A stretch of 64,000 bases of DNA from Thermomonas fusca DSM 15424. Its GTDB lineage: Bacteria; Pseudomonadota; Gammaproteobacteria; Xanthomonadales; Xanthomonadaceae. Below the pieces are notes generated by a model that saw only the letters and a program-made list of their open reading frames with translations, made no database searches and was not told where the DNA came from. Below are positions 54,518-64,000 of this stretch, one piece after another; positions within the stretch are counted from its first letter, which is position 1, and each line of letters opens with the position of its first letter. The DNA is taken from the NCBI RefSeq assembly GCF_000423885.1, contig NZ_AUIV01000005.1, forward strand, positions 1 to 64,000. Direction: 5' to 3'. A program made the translations under genes and the position numbers.

Positions 54518-54712
54518 ATGGCTGTCCAGAAGTCCCGCGTTTCCCCGTCCCGCCGCGGCATGCGCCGCGCCCACGACGCCCTGTCCGCCAAGCAGCTGGC
54601 CACCGATCCGACCAGCGGCGAGACCCACCTGCGCCACCACGTGACCGCCGACGGCTACTACCGCGGCAAGCAGGTCATCGTGCCGAAGACCAAGGTGGCT
54701 GACGAAGAGTGA
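54518..54712 (+). CDS. rpmF: 50S ribosomal protein L32
   Basis: 64 residues, full length. MAVQKSRVSPSRRGMRRAHDAL and DGYYRGKQVI are L32 signatures. No zinc-binding cysteines, as is common in proteobacterial L32. First of the fab cluster. Confidence 0.98.
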   Translation: MAVQKSRVSPSRRGMRRAHDALSAKQLATDPTSGETHLRHHVTADGYYRGKQVIVPKTKVADEE

Positions 54713-54889
54713 TCCGTCGGCCGCAAGGCCGGCGCCACGACGCACCACGCCCGGCCGCGCCTCATGGCGCGGCCGTTGGCGTTTCTGCGCCCGCAATCCC
54801 GATGGCGGCGGCCGCGGCGATGGCTTCGGCCGCGCCCGCGCCCCGCATCGGCTAATCTTGTCCGCTTGATCAGGGGAGTTGCCGTCCGC

Positions 54890-55879
54890 ATGAGCCAGAC
54901 CGAAAGCCGCATCTACGCCCGCATCGCCGGCACCGGCAGCTACCTGCCCGAGAAGGTCCTGACCAACGACGACCTGGCGAAGATGGTGGACACCAGCGAC
55001 GAGTGGATCGCCGCACGCACCGGCATCCGCGAGCGCCATGTCGCGGCGGAAGGCCAGACCACCAGCGACCTCGGCTACCAGGCCGCGCTGCGCGCGCTGG
55101 AGGCTGCCGGCGTCGCTGCCAGTGAGCTGGATCTGATCGTGGTCGGCACCACCACGCCCGACCTCATCTTCCCGTCCACCGCCTGCCTGATCCAGCACAA
55201 GCTGGGCGTGGCCGGCTGCCCGGCGTTCGACGTCAACGCCGCCTGCTCCGGTTTCATCTACGGGCTGACCATCGCCGACAAGTTCATCCGTTCCGGCGCG
55301 GCGAAAACCGCGCTGGTGATCGGCGCCGAAACCCTGACCCGGATGCTGGACTGGAACGACCGCGGCACCTGCGTGCTGTTCGGCGACGGCGCCGGCGCGG
55401 TGGTGCTGAAGGCCGATACCGACACCGGCATCCTCAGCACCCACATGCATGCCGACGGCAGCAAGGCCGAACTGCTGTGGAATCCGGTGGGTGTCTCGGT
55501 CGGCTTCAAGCCGGAAGAAGAGAACGCCGGCGTGCGGGTGATGATGGCCGGCAACGAGGTGTTCAAGCACGCGGTGAAGGCGCTGGACTCGGTGGTCGAG
55601 GAAGCGCTGCAGGCGAACGGGTTGGATCGCACCGCGCTGGATTGGCTGGTGCCGCACCAGGCCAACCTGCGCATCATCGAAGCCACTGCCAAGCGGCTGG
55701 CGATGCCGATGGACCGCGTCATCGTCACCGTCGACCGTCACGGCAACACCTCGTCCGGCTCGGTGCCGCTGGCGCTGGACGAGGCGGTGCGCTCGGGCCG
55801 GGTGCAGCGCGGCCAGCTGGTGCTGCTGGAAGCGTTCGGCGGCGGCTTCACCTGGGGCTCGGCGCTGCTGCGCTACTGA
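54890..55879 (+). CDS. fabH: 3-oxoacyl-ACP synthase III FabH
   Basis: 329 residues from the ATG at 54890 (MSQTESRIYARIAGTGSYLP). Condenses acetyl-CoA with malonyl-ACP to initiate fatty acids. Catalytic Cys119 (VNAACSGFIYG), His in LVPHQANLRI and Asn in RHGNTSSGSVPL. Preceded by AGGGGAG. A stretch of 177 bp lies between it and rpmF; no promoter was identified there. Confidence 0.97.
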   Translation: MSQTESRIYARIAGTGSYLPEKVLTNDDLAKMVDTSDEWIAARTGIRERHVAAEGQTTSDLGYQAALRALEAAGVAASELDLIVVGTTTPDLIFPSTACLIQHKLGVAGCPAFDVNAACSGFIYGLTIADKFIRSGAAKTALVIGAETLTRMLDWNDRGTCVLFGDGAGAVVLKADTDTGILSTHMHADGSKAELLWNPVGVSVGFKPEEENAGVRVMMAGNEVFKHAVKALDSVVEEALQANGLDRTALDWLVPHQANLRIIEATAKRLAMPMDRVIVTVDRHGNTSSGSVPLALDEAVRSGRVQRGQLVLLEAFGGGFTWGSALLRY

Positions 55880-55933
55880 GTCCGCGCCGCCGGACACGCA
55901 TCCGGCCCGCCAATACGCCCCGGTACAGACAGG

Positions 55934-55949
55934 CTAGAGCAATTGCTCG
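55934..55949 (+). promoter_or_regulatory. candidate operator upstream of fabD
   Basis: CTAGAGCAATTGCTCG, containing the perfect 12-bp palindrome GAGCAATTGCTC (55937-55948), just before a -10-like TATCAT (55950-55955) and 60 bp before the fabD start. Shares 14 of 16 bases with the fabI site. Confidence 0.55.
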
Positions 55950-56009
55950 TATCATGCCCGCCCCAACGCAGGGCACCGTCCTGCGCCACATCTGCACGGT
56001 TTGCATAGC

Positions 56010-56966
56010 GTGAGCGAAGCCATCCAATCCAATCCGGTCGCGCTGGTGTTTCCCGGTCAGGGATCGCAGGCGGTCGGCATGCTGGCCGAACTGGCCGAGC
56101 TGCATCCTTCCGTGAAGGCCACGTTCCAGGAGGCCTCCGATGGCGCCGGCGTGGACCTGTGGGCGCTGTCGCAGGGCGGCCCGGAGGAAATGCTCAATCG
56201 CACCGAGTACACCCAGCCGGCGCTGCTGGCCGCGGGCGTGGCGGTGTGGCGGCTGTGGAACGAGCAGGGCGGGCCGATGCCGTCGGTGCTGGCAGGCCAC
56301 AGTCTGGGCGAATACACCGCGCTGGTCGCGGCCGGCGCGCTGTCGCTGCACGACGGTGCGCATCTGGTGCGCATTCGCGGCCAGCTGATGCAGGACGCAG
56401 CGCCCGCAGGCACCGGCGCGATGGCGGCGGTGCTGGGCGCCGAGGATGCGCTGGTGGAAGCGGTCTGCGCGGAGGCCTCCGGTGCGCAGGTGGTGGTGCC
56501 GGCCAACTACAACTCGCCCGGCCAGATCGTGATCGGCGGCGATGCCGCGGCGGTGGACCGCGCGCTGGCGCTGCTGCAGGAAAAGGGCGTGCGCAAGGCG
56601 GTCAAGCTGGCGGTCAGCGTGCCGTCGCATACGCCGATGATGCGCGAAGCGGCCAACCGGCTGGCGCAGACCATGGCCGGGCTGGAATGGAAGCTGCCGG
56701 CGCTGCCGGTGGTGCAGAACGTGGACGCCCACGCGCACGACAGCGTCGATGCGATCCGTGACGCGCTGGTGCGCCAGCTCTACCTGCCGGTGCAGTGGAC
56801 CGGCTGCATGCAGGCGCTGGCCGCGCGCGGCGTCGTCCGCATCGGCGAATGCGGCCCAGGCAAGGTGCTGGCCGGGCTGGCCAAGCGCATCGACAAATCG
56901 CTCGACGCACGCGCGTTGGGCACGCCGGCCGAGTTCGCCGGCGCCATCGAGGAATGGAAGGCATGA
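56010..56966 (+). CDS. fabD: malonyl-CoA:ACP transacylase FabD
   Basis: 318 residues from the GTG at 56010 (VSEAIQSNPVALVFPGQGSQAVGM); a TTG at 56001 is an alternative. Motifs FPGQGSQ, catalytic Ser98 in LAGHSLGEYTALV, late SVPSHTPMM with the His. Loads malonyl onto ACP. The stop overlaps fabG by ATGA. Confidence 0.96.
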   Translation: MSEAIQSNPVALVFPGQGSQAVGMLAELAELHPSVKATFQEASDGAGVDLWALSQGGPEEMLNRTEYTQPALLAAGVAVWRLWNEQGGPMPSVLAGHSLGEYTALVAAGALSLHDGAHLVRIRGQLMQDAAPAGTGAMAAVLGAEDALVEAVCAEASGAQVVVPANYNSPGQIVIGGDAAAVDRALALLQEKGVRKAVKLAVSVPSHTPMMREAANRLAQTMAGLEWKLPALPVVQNVDAHAHDSVDAIRDALVRQLYLPVQWTGCMQALAARGVVRIGECGPGKVLAGLAKRIDKSLDARALGTPAEFAGAIEEWKA

Positions 56967-57709
56967 GCGAGTTGTTGCTGCAAGGTGAAGTCGCGCTGGT
57001 CACCGGCGCATCGCGCGGGATCGGCGCGGCGATCGCGGATGAACTGGCGGCGCTCGGCGCCACCGTCATCGGCACCGCCACCAGCGACGCCGGCGCGCAG
57101 GCGATCGGCGAGCGGCTGGCCGCGCGCGGCGGCCACGGCCGTCGCCTCAACGTGAACGAAGCCGGCGCCATCGAAGCGCTGGTGGAGGCCGTGTCCAGCG
57201 AATTCGGCGCCATCTCGATCCTGGTCAACAATGCCGGGATCACCCGCGACAATCTGCTGATGCGGATGAAGGACGAGGACTGGCAGACCGTCCTCGACAC
57301 CAATCTGACCTCCGTCTATCGCGCGTCGAAGGCGGTGCTGCGCGGGATGATGAAGGCGCGCAAGGGCCGCATCGTCAATATCGCCTCGGTGATCGGCGTC
57401 ACCGGCAACGCCGGCCAGGCCAACTACGCCGCGGCCAAGGCCGGCATCATCGCGTTCAGCAAGTCGCTGGCGAAAGAAATCGGCTCGCGCGGGATCACCG
57501 TCAACGTGGTTGCGCCGGGCTTCATCGCCACCGACATGACCGCCGACCTGCCGGAGGCCGCGAAGGAGGCGATGCTGGGCCAGATCGCATTGGGCCGTTT
57601 GGGCGAACCGGCCGACATCGCCCGCGCGGTGGCTTTCCTCGCGGGGCCGTCGGCGACCTACATCACCGGCGAGACCCTGCACGTCAACGGCGGCATGTAC
57701 ATGCCGTGA
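56963..57709 (+). CDS. fabG: 3-oxoacyl-ACP reductase FabG
   Basis: 248-residue SDR. NADPH loop VTGASRGIGAAIA, NNAGITRDNLLMRMK, catalytic Ser in IASVIGVTGN, Tyr and Lys in NYAAAKAGI, and the C-terminal ITGETLHVNGGMYM. Reduces 3-ketoacyl-ACP. Overlaps fabD. Confidence 0.97.
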   Translation: MSELLLQGEVALVTGASRGIGAAIADELAALGATVIGTATSDAGAQAIGERLAARGGHGRRLNVNEAGAIEALVEAVSSEFGAISILVNNAGITRDNLLMRMKDEDWQTVLDTNLTSVYRASKAVLRGMMKARKGRIVNIASVIGVTGNAGQANYAAAKAGIIAFSKSLAKEIGSRGITVNVVAPGFIATDMTADLPEAAKEAMLGQIALGRLGEPADIARAVAFLAGPSATYITGETLHVNGGMYMP

Positions 57710-57798
57710 TTTACCGCCGGGCGGCCTGTCCTCATGTCGCCCGGGTTTCCCGTACACTTCACCACTGAACGACCCGATTTCCGGGAGGAGCAACCCAC

Positions 57799-58038
57799 AT
57801 GAGCAACATCGAAGAGCGCGTCAAGAAGATCGTCGTCGAACAACTGGGCGTCAAGGAAGAAGACGTCACCAACAGCGCGTCGTTCGTGGACGACCTGGGC
57901 GCGGATTCGCTGGACACCGTGGAGCTGGTGATGGCGCTCGAGGAAGAGTTCGAGTGCGAAATCCCGGATGAAGACGCGGAAAAGATCAGCACCGTGCAGG
58001 CTGCGATCGACTACATCAAGGCCCACGTCAAGGCGTAA
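57799..58038 (+). CDS. acpP: acyl carrier protein
   Basis: 79 residues, acidic. 4'-phosphopantetheine attaches to Ser37 in LGADSLDTVELVM. Carries growing acyl chains. Ribosome site GGGAGGAG. Confidence 0.98.
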   Translation: MSNIEERVKKIVVEQLGVKEEDVTNSASFVDDLGADSLDTVELVMALEEEFECEIPDEDAEKISTVQAAIDYIKAHVKA

Positions 58039-58128
58039 GCCCGGCGTCCGCCAGCTGTACCCCGGGGGCCGCGCATGCGGCCCCCTGTATTTGCACCGAA
58101 CGTAACGAAAAGCGTGGAGGAGACGACG

Positions 58129-59367
<1,239 letters not shown>

Positions 59368-59375
59368 AACTTGCT

Positions 59376-59400
59376 CCCTCCCTTGCATAGCAGGGGAGGG
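59376..59400. repeat. imperfect palindrome between fabF and pabB
   Basis: CCCTCCC (59376-59382) pairs with GGGAGGG (59394-59400) across TTGCATAGCAG; the wider context GTGGAGGGGTG resembles the polypurine/polypyrimidine intergenic repeats of xanthomonads. It may set the fabF/pabB boundary. Confidence 0.55.
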
Positions 59401-59422
59401 CCGTGGAGGGGTGCTCTTGCCG

Positions 59423-60760
59423 ATGATCGAACCAACCCTTCCCGCCGACATCGACCTGCTCGACCTGCACCGGCTCGCTCCGGCGCGCTACCCGGTGCTG
59501 CTGGAATCCAGCGCCACCGGCGCGCACGGTCGCCGCGATCTGCTGCTGGCACACGCTGGCGAGGGCTTCGCCCTGCATCGCGATGGGGTGGTGCGCACGC
59601 TGTCGGGCGAGGCGCTGGCAGGCTGTTTCTTCGACGTGCTCGACCGCCAATGGCAGGCGACCGCGACCGGCCCCGGTCTGCCGCTGGCCGGCGGCTGGGC
59701 GCTGCTGCTGGGATACGAGTTGGCTGCGCAGGTGGAGCCGGTGCTGGCGTTGCCGCAGGCGGAAGGTGGCTTGCCGGTGGCCATCGCGCTGCGCTGCCCG
59801 GCCGTGGTCCTGCGCGATCGCAGCAGCGGTGAGCTTCGCGTTTGTGCGGAAGCCGACTCCGATGCATGGCGGCTGCGCCTTGCGGAAGACATCGAGCGCG
59901 CGCGCGCGCTGGCGCCGCTGCCGGCATGGGCGCCGCCGAGGCGTATCGAAGAAGATGAACCGCAGCGCTATCTCGATGGCGTGGCGCGGGTGCTGGACTA
60001 CGTTGCGGCCGGCGATGTGTTCCAGGTCAACCTCTCGCGCGGCTGGGAGGCGAGGTTCGGCGGCGCGCTCGATCCCGCGGCGCTGTTCCAGCGCCTGCGC
60101 CAGCACAATCCCGCGCCGTTCGCGGGGCTGTTCCGCAGCGCCTGGGGCAGCGTGGTCAGCGCTTCGCCGGAGCGGCTGCTGTCGGTACGCGCGGGCGTTG
60201 CCGAAACCCGCCCGATCGCCGGCACCCGCGCGCGTTTTCCCGGCGACGACGATGCCGCGCGCATCCGCGAGCTGGTGGGCCATCCGAAGGAGCGCGCCGA
60301 GCACGTCATGCTGCTGGACCTGGAGCGCAACGACCTCGGCCGCGTGTGCGCGCCGGGCAGCGTGCAGGTGGACGAGCTGATGACGGTGGAAAGCTACGCG
60401 CACGTCCACCACATCGTCAGCAATGTGCGCGGCCAGTTGCGCGCGAACGTGACGCCTGGGCAGGCGCTGGCGGCACTGTTTCCCGGCGGCACGATCACCG
60501 GCTGCCCGAAGGTGCGCTGCATGCAGATCGTGGCCGAGTTGGAAGGCGTGGGCCGCGGCGCCTACACCGGCGCGATGGGCTGGCTGGGGCACGATGGCGA
60601 CATGGACCTGAACATCCTGATCCGCAGCGCCGAAGTGGAGGGCGACACCCTGCGTTTCCGCACCGGCGCCGGCATCGTGATCGACTCGGATCCGCAGCGC
60701 GAGCTGGAGGAGACGCGGGCGAAGGCGCGGGGAATGTTGAGGGCACTGGGATGCGAGTGA
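59423..60760 (+). CDS. pabB: aminodeoxychorismate synthase component I
   Basis: 445 residues from the ATG at 59423 (MIEPTLPADIDLLDLHRL). Converts chorismate plus ammonia to 4-amino-4-deoxychorismate for folate. Chorismate-binding motifs VFQVNLSRGWEARFGG, SPERLL, RPIAGTRARFPGDDD, LLDLERNDLGRVC, VESYAHVHHIVSNVRG and FPGGTITGCPKVRCMQ. The PIAGTR Thr/Arg fits PabB over TrpE, and pabC downstream supports this. Confidence 0.94.
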   Translation: MIEPTLPADIDLLDLHRLAPARYPVLLESSATGAHGRRDLLLAHAGEGFALHRDGVVRTLSGEALAGCFFDVLDRQWQATATGPGLPLAGGWALLLGYELAAQVEPVLALPQAEGGLPVAIALRCPAVVLRDRSSGELRVCAEADSDAWRLRLAEDIERARALAPLPAWAPPRRIEEDEPQRYLDGVARVLDYVAAGDVFQVNLSRGWEARFGGALDPAALFQRLRQHNPAPFAGLFRSAWGSVVSASPERLLSVRAGVAETRPIAGTRARFPGDDDAARIRELVGHPKERAEHVMLLDLERNDLGRVCAPGSVQVDELMTVESYAHVHHIVSNVRGQLRANVTPGQALAALFPGGTITGCPKVRCMQIVAELEGVGRGAYTGAMGWLGHDGDMDLNILIRSAEVEGDTLRFRTGAGIVIDSDPQRELEETRAKARGMLRALGCE

Positions 60761-60767
60761 TCGAGCG

Positions 60768-60838
60768 GCGGATGCCATGGGCCTTGGCGCAGTCGCTCCC
60801 CGATACTCGCTTGGTGCGCCAAGGCCCATGGCATCCGC
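60768..60838. repeat. palindromic element copy B: same core, different arms, pabB-pabC gap
   Basis: Perfect 24-bp inverted arms (60768-60791 and 60815-60838; the left arm starts GCGGATGCCATGGGCC) around the 23-nt core 60792-60814. The core and one flanking base on each side are identical to 5263-5287, but the arms share no similarity with copy A. Lies 7 bp after pabB and 31 bp before pabC. Confidence 0.88.
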
Positions 60839-60869
60839 TTGCAACTTGCGCTGGCAGCTGGGAGAGAAA

Positions 60870-61682
60870 ATGATTTTCTCCGGCGTAACTCGATCGACGG
60901 AGTTGTCCATTTCCAATCGCGGCCTCGCCTACGGCGACGGCCTGTTCGAAACCATGCGCGTGCATGGCGCCGAACTGCCGCTGTGGTCGCGTCATCTCGC
61001 GCGGCTACGCGAAGGCGCGCAACGGCTCGGCATCGGCTTGCCCGATCCGGCCTTCATCGAGGCACGCATCGCCGAAATGATCGATGGCGCCGATGCAGGC
61101 GTGCTCAAGCTGCTGATCACCCGCGGCGACGGTGGCCGCGGCTATGCGCCGCCGGCAGATCCGCAGCCGGTCTGGACGTTGGCGCTGCATCCACTGCCGC
61201 CGATGGTCAACGCCGGCCTGCGCCTGCATGTCTGCGACATGCCGTTGGCGATCCAGCCGGAGCTGGCCGGCATCAAGCACTGCAACCGGCTGGAACAGGT
61301 GCTGGCGCGCGGCGAAGTCGAGCGCGCCGGTTGCGACGAAGGACTGATGCGGGACAGCGAAGGCCGCGTGGTCTGTGCCACTGCCGCCAACCTGCTGGCG
61401 CATCGCAATGGCCGCTGGCTGACGCCGCCGGTTGCCCGCTGCGGCGTGGCCGGGGTGCTGCGCGGCTGGCTGCTGGCGCAGGGACTGGTGGAGGAGGCCG
61501 AACTGACGGCAGGCGAGGTGGAGGACGCCGACGCACTGGCGCTCTGCAACGCCGTGCGCGGTATCCTGCCGGTCTCCCTGCTGGGCGCGCGCAACTGGGC
61601 GGCGCACCCGGCGCTGACCGAACTGCAGGCGCGACTGGCGATGGCCTATCCGATGTTTTCCAATCCCGCGGTGGGCGCATGA
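60870..61682 (+). CDS. pabC: aminodeoxychorismate lyase
   Basis: 270-residue PLP-dependent class IV aminotransferase fold. Makes p-aminobenzoate and pyruvate from 4-amino-4-deoxychorismate. SISNRGLAYGDGLFETMRVH, catalytic Lys in GIKHCNRLEQVLA, and EGLMRDSEGRVVCATAANLLAHRNG. Ribosome site GGAGAG. Overlaps mltG by ATGA. Confidence 0.94.
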   Translation: MIFSGVTRSTELSISNRGLAYGDGLFETMRVHGAELPLWSRHLARLREGAQRLGIGLPDPAFIEARIAEMIDGADAGVLKLLITRGDGGRGYAPPADPQPVWTLALHPLPPMVNAGLRLHVCDMPLAIQPELAGIKHCNRLEQVLARGEVERAGCDEGLMRDSEGRVVCATAANLLAHRNGRWLTPPVARCGVAGVLRGWLLAQGLVEEAELTAGEVEDADALALCNAVRGILPVSLLGARNWAAHPALTELQARLAMAYPMFSNPAVGA

Positions 61683-62731
61683 AGGCGCGTCGGCCGCTGC
61701 TGATCCTGCTGCTGGCCGTGCTGGCGGTGGCGGCGTGGTACTGGGATCGCTTCCGCACCTTTGCCGAAACGCCGCTGTCCGGCATCCAGGCGAACGCCGG
61801 GCTGGTGGTCGCGCGCGGCGACAACCTCGACAAGCTGCTGCGCAAGCTGCAGGCGCAGGGCGTGGACACCGGCGACCGCCTGTACTGGCAGCTGCTGGCG
61901 CGCCAGACCGGTGCTGCCGGCCGGCTGCAGGTGGGCGAATACGCGCTGCGCGAGGACACCTCGCCGCGCGCGCTGCTGCAGGCCATGCGCGACGGCAAGG
62001 TGGTGCGGCGCATGTTCACCATCATCGAAGGCTGGAACATCCGCGATCTGCGCGCGGCGCTGCGCAAGGCGCCGCTGCTGGAGCAGAACACCACGCAGAT
62101 GGATGACGCCGCGCTGATGGCGGCGCTGGGCCACGCCGGCCAGCATCCGGAGGGCCGCTTCCTGCCCGAGACCTATGCCTGGGTGCGCGGCGATTCCGAC
62201 CTCGACATCCTCAAGCGCGCCTACGCCGGCATGGACAAGGCGCTGGATGCGGCGTGGAAATCGCGCACACCGGACCTGCCGCTGGACAACCGCGACCAGG
62301 CGCTGACGCTGGCCTCGATCGTCGAGAAGGAAACCGGGATCGCCGAGGAGCGGCCGGCCATCGCCGGCGTGTTCGTGCGCCGGCTGAAGACCGGCATGCG
62401 CCTGCAGACCGATCCCACCGTGATCTACGGCATGGGCTCCAGCTACGCCGGCAACATCCGCCGCAGCGACCTGACCACCGATACGCCCTACAACACCTAC
62501 ACCCGCGACGGCCTGCCGCCGACGCCCATCGCCATGCCCGGCAAGGCGGCTCTGCAGGCGGCCACGCAGCCGGCGGCGGGCGATGCGCTGTATTTCGTCG
62601 CGGTGGGCGACGGCAGCGGGCGGCACGTCTTCAGCGCCTCGCTGGACGCGCACAACAGCGCGGTGCGCGGCTACGTGCAGCGCTACCGCGCGCAGCGCCA
62701 AGCCGAGCGTGAAGGAGCCACGCCGAAGTGA
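61679..62731 (+). CDS. mltG: endolytic murein transglycosylase MltG
   Basis: 350 residues. One N-terminal TM (PLLILLLAVLAVAAWYW) and a periplasmic LysM-like then catalytic YceG domain: LPETYAWVRGDSD, catalytic Glu in LASIVEKETGIAEERP, TDPTVIYG, YNTYTRDGLPPTPIAMPG. Cuts glycan strands during synthesis. The GTG of tmk overlaps its stop. Confidence 0.96.
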   Translation: MKARRPLLILLLAVLAVAAWYWDRFRTFAETPLSGIQANAGLVVARGDNLDKLLRKLQAQGVDTGDRLYWQLLARQTGAAGRLQVGEYALREDTSPRALLQAMRDGKVVRRMFTIIEGWNIRDLRAALRKAPLLEQNTTQMDDAALMAALGHAGQHPEGRFLPETYAWVRGDSDLDILKRAYAGMDKALDAAWKSRTPDLPLDNRDQALTLASIVEKETGIAEERPAIAGVFVRRLKTGMRLQTDPTVIYGMGSSYAGNIRRSDLTTDTPYNTYTRDGLPPTPIAMPGKAALQAATQPAAGDALYFVAVGDGSGRHVFSASLDAHNSAVRGYVQRYRAQRQAEREGATPK

Positions 62732-63384
62732 CGATGTTGCAATCGAAGCCGCGCCTGCTGACCATCGAAGGCGGCGAGGGCGCGGGCAAGAGCACCGTGC
62801 TGTCCGCGCTGCGCGATGCGCTGCTGGCCGATGGTTGCGAAGTGGTGTGCACCCGCGAGCCGGGCGGCACGCCGCTGGCCGAGCGCATCCGCGGCCTGCT
62901 GCTGGACGCCGGCGACGAGGCGGTGCATCCGCATGCCGAACTGCTGCTGATGTTCGCGGCGCGCGCGCAGCATGTGCAGCAGGTGGTCCTGCCGGCGCTG
63001 GCACGCGGCGCATGGGTGATTTCCGATCGCTTCACCGATTCCAGCTATGCCTACCAGGGCGCGGCGCGCGGCATGGATGAAAGCTTCATCGCCGAACTGG
63101 AGCGGCGCGCGGTCGGCATCGAGCCCGGCCTGACCCTGCTGCTGGATCTGGGCGTGGCGCATGCACGTGAACGCACCCGCGGGCGCGACCTGCTCGGCGG
63201 CGCCTCGCCCGACCGAATCGAGCGCGAGCGCGACGACTTCTTCGAGCGCGTGCGCGAAGGCTTCCTTGCCCGCGCCGCACGCCATCCGCAGCGCATCCGC
63301 GTGCTCGACGCCGGCCCTGATGCGGCCACCGTCGCCGCCGCCGCGCTGGGGGTGCTGGCCGACTACCGCAAGGCGCTGGCATGA
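62728..63384 (+). CDS. tmk: thymidylate kinase
   Basis: 218 residues from the GTG at 62728 with AAGGAG 10 bp upstream; ATG 62734 is too far from it. P-loop IEGGEGAGKST, DR(Y/F) motif SDRFTDSS, LID region. Phosphorylates dTMP. Overlaps holB by ATGA. Confidence 0.96.
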   Translation: MTMLQSKPRLLTIEGGEGAGKSTVLSALRDALLADGCEVVCTREPGGTPLAERIRGLLLDAGDEAVHPHAELLLMFAARAQHVQQVVLPALARGAWVISDRFTDSSYAYQGAARGMDESFIAELERRAVGIEPGLTLLLDLGVAHARERTRGRDLLGGASPDRIERERDDFFERVREGFLARAARHPQRIRVLDAGPDAATVAAAALGVLADYRKALA

Positions 63385-64000
63385 ACCTGCCGCCGCTCTC
63401 GCCCTGGCTGCAGCGCGCCTACACGCAGGCGGCCGACGCCATCAAAGCCGGCCACTTCGGCCATGCAACGCTGATCACCGGGCCGGCATTGATCGGCAAG
63501 CGCCTGCTCGCCGAACACCTGGCGCGGCGCGTGCTGTGCCTGTCGCCGCGCCCCGATGGCGAAGCCTGTGACGCTTGCAAGAGCTGCACGCTGTTTGCTT
63601 CGCGCGCGCAGATGGAAGCACTTGAGGTGCGCCCGGACGGCGCGCCGGCGCACCCGTGGGGACACAGCGCGCATCCCGACCTGCGCTTCCTCGGCTACGA
63701 GATCAACCATAAGACCGGCAAGCCGCGCAGCGAAATCGTGATCGAACAGATCCGCGTGCTGTCGGAAAAGATGGGCATGACCGCGCAGCTGGGCGGGGCG
63801 CAGGTGGTGATCGTCGATCCCTGCGATGCGATCAACTGGAGCGCCTTCAACGCGCTGCTGAAAACGCTGGAAGAGCCCCAGCCGGGCCGTTATTTGTGGT
63901 TGCTGGCGTCCAATCCGGCGCGGCTGCCGGCGACCATCCGCAGCCGCTGCCAGCGGCTGGAGCTGCGGCTGCCGTCGCGCGGCGAGGCCCTGCACTGGCT
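63381..64000 (+). CDS. holB: DNA polymerase III delta-prime subunit, 5' part
   Basis: 206 codons of an incomplete gene; it runs off the right edge. Degenerate Walker A (GPALIGKRLL), zinc cysteines in CDACKSCTLF, EQIRVLSEKM, WSAFNALLKTLEEP, and SRCQRLELRL typical of delta-prime. Clamp-loader subunit without ATPase. Follows tmk with 4-base overlap. Confidence 0.94.
   Translation, partial: MNLPPLSPWLQRAYTQAADAIKAGHFGHATLITGPALIGKRLLAEHLARRVLCLSPRPDGEACDACKSCTLFASRAQMEALEVRPDGAPAHPWGHSAHPDLRFLGYEINHKTGKPRSEIVIEQIRVLSEKMGMTAQLGGAQVVIVDPCDAINWSAFNALLKTLEEPQPGRYLWLLASNPARLPATIRSRCQRLELRLPSRGEALHW

Overview
This is high-GC gammaproteobacterial chromosome. Gene families and order point to the Lysobacteraceae (Xanthomonadaceae, for example Lysobacter, Luteimonas, Thermomonas or Xanthomonas relatives). 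Pointers are creBC-creD, divergent heptosyltransferase and KdkA kinase genes, a DUF6165 protein, tgpA/DUF58/moxR, NAD-type isocitrate dehydrogenase, and the order tRNA-Ser-ffs-dnaX-ybaB-recR. The genus cannot be fixed from the sequence. Almost everything is core chromosome. The only clearly accessory part is the left edge, where an integron integrase sits beside a candidate attI core site and the start of a possible gene cassette in lower-GC DNA.

Layout. 1-1259: integron edge (possible cassette ORF, core site, intI). 1263-9293: small lipoprotein, an endonuclease V homologue lacking two catalytic acids, a histidine-phosphatase lipoprotein, mfd, a GNAT protein, a DUF808 membrane protein, a 25-bp perfect hairpin repeat and rlmJ. 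9362-14667: creB-creC-creD and a secreted M28 peptidase. 14761-22276: phosphate block bepA-phoB-phoR-ppk1-ppx on the minus strand with a candidate Pho box before phoB. 22393-25027: grxC, an AhpD-like protein, idh and a Bax-inhibitor-1 membrane protein. 25092-25721: five tRNA genes. 25991-32540: proteostasis block tig-clpP-clpX-lon-hupB. 32652-42055: tRNA-Val, tRNA-Asp, ppiD, fabI, gloB, a yafS-like gene, rnhA, dnaQ, a PP2C phosphatase, tRNA-Ser(CGA), a DUF6165 gene, heptosyltransferase and kdkA. 42198-45692: 4.5S RNA (ffs), tRNA-Ser(GGA), dnaX, ybaB, recR and hinT. 45802-52870: a transglutaminase/DUF58/MoxR operon divergent from two polytopic membrane proteins. 52887-64000: maf, a small membrane protein, then yceD-rpmF-fabH-fabD-fabG-acpP-fabF-pabB-pabC-mltG-tmk-holB; holB runs off the window.

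The most unusual signal is a repeat present twice. An identical 25-nt core is flanked in each copy by long inverted-repeat arms, but the arm sequences are unrelated between copies. One copy (5231-5319) lies in frame inside mfd and adds about 30 residues; the other (60768-60838) lies between pabB and pabC. A fixed loop with locus-specific but self-complementary arms suggests a palindromic mobile element, or an inverted-duplication process, able to insert into coding sequence much as Rickettsia palindromic elements do. The second regulatory lead is a 16-bp palindromic site, 14/16 identical, upstream of both fabI and fabD, which could be a shared fatty-acid-synthesis operator.

The genes form recognisable work units: fatty-acid and phospholipid precursor synthesis, folate (pabB/pabC), replication (dnaX, dnaQ, holB, tmk), protein quality control (tig, clpPX, lon, ppiD, bepA), phosphate sensing and polyphosphate turnover, and LPS core modification.
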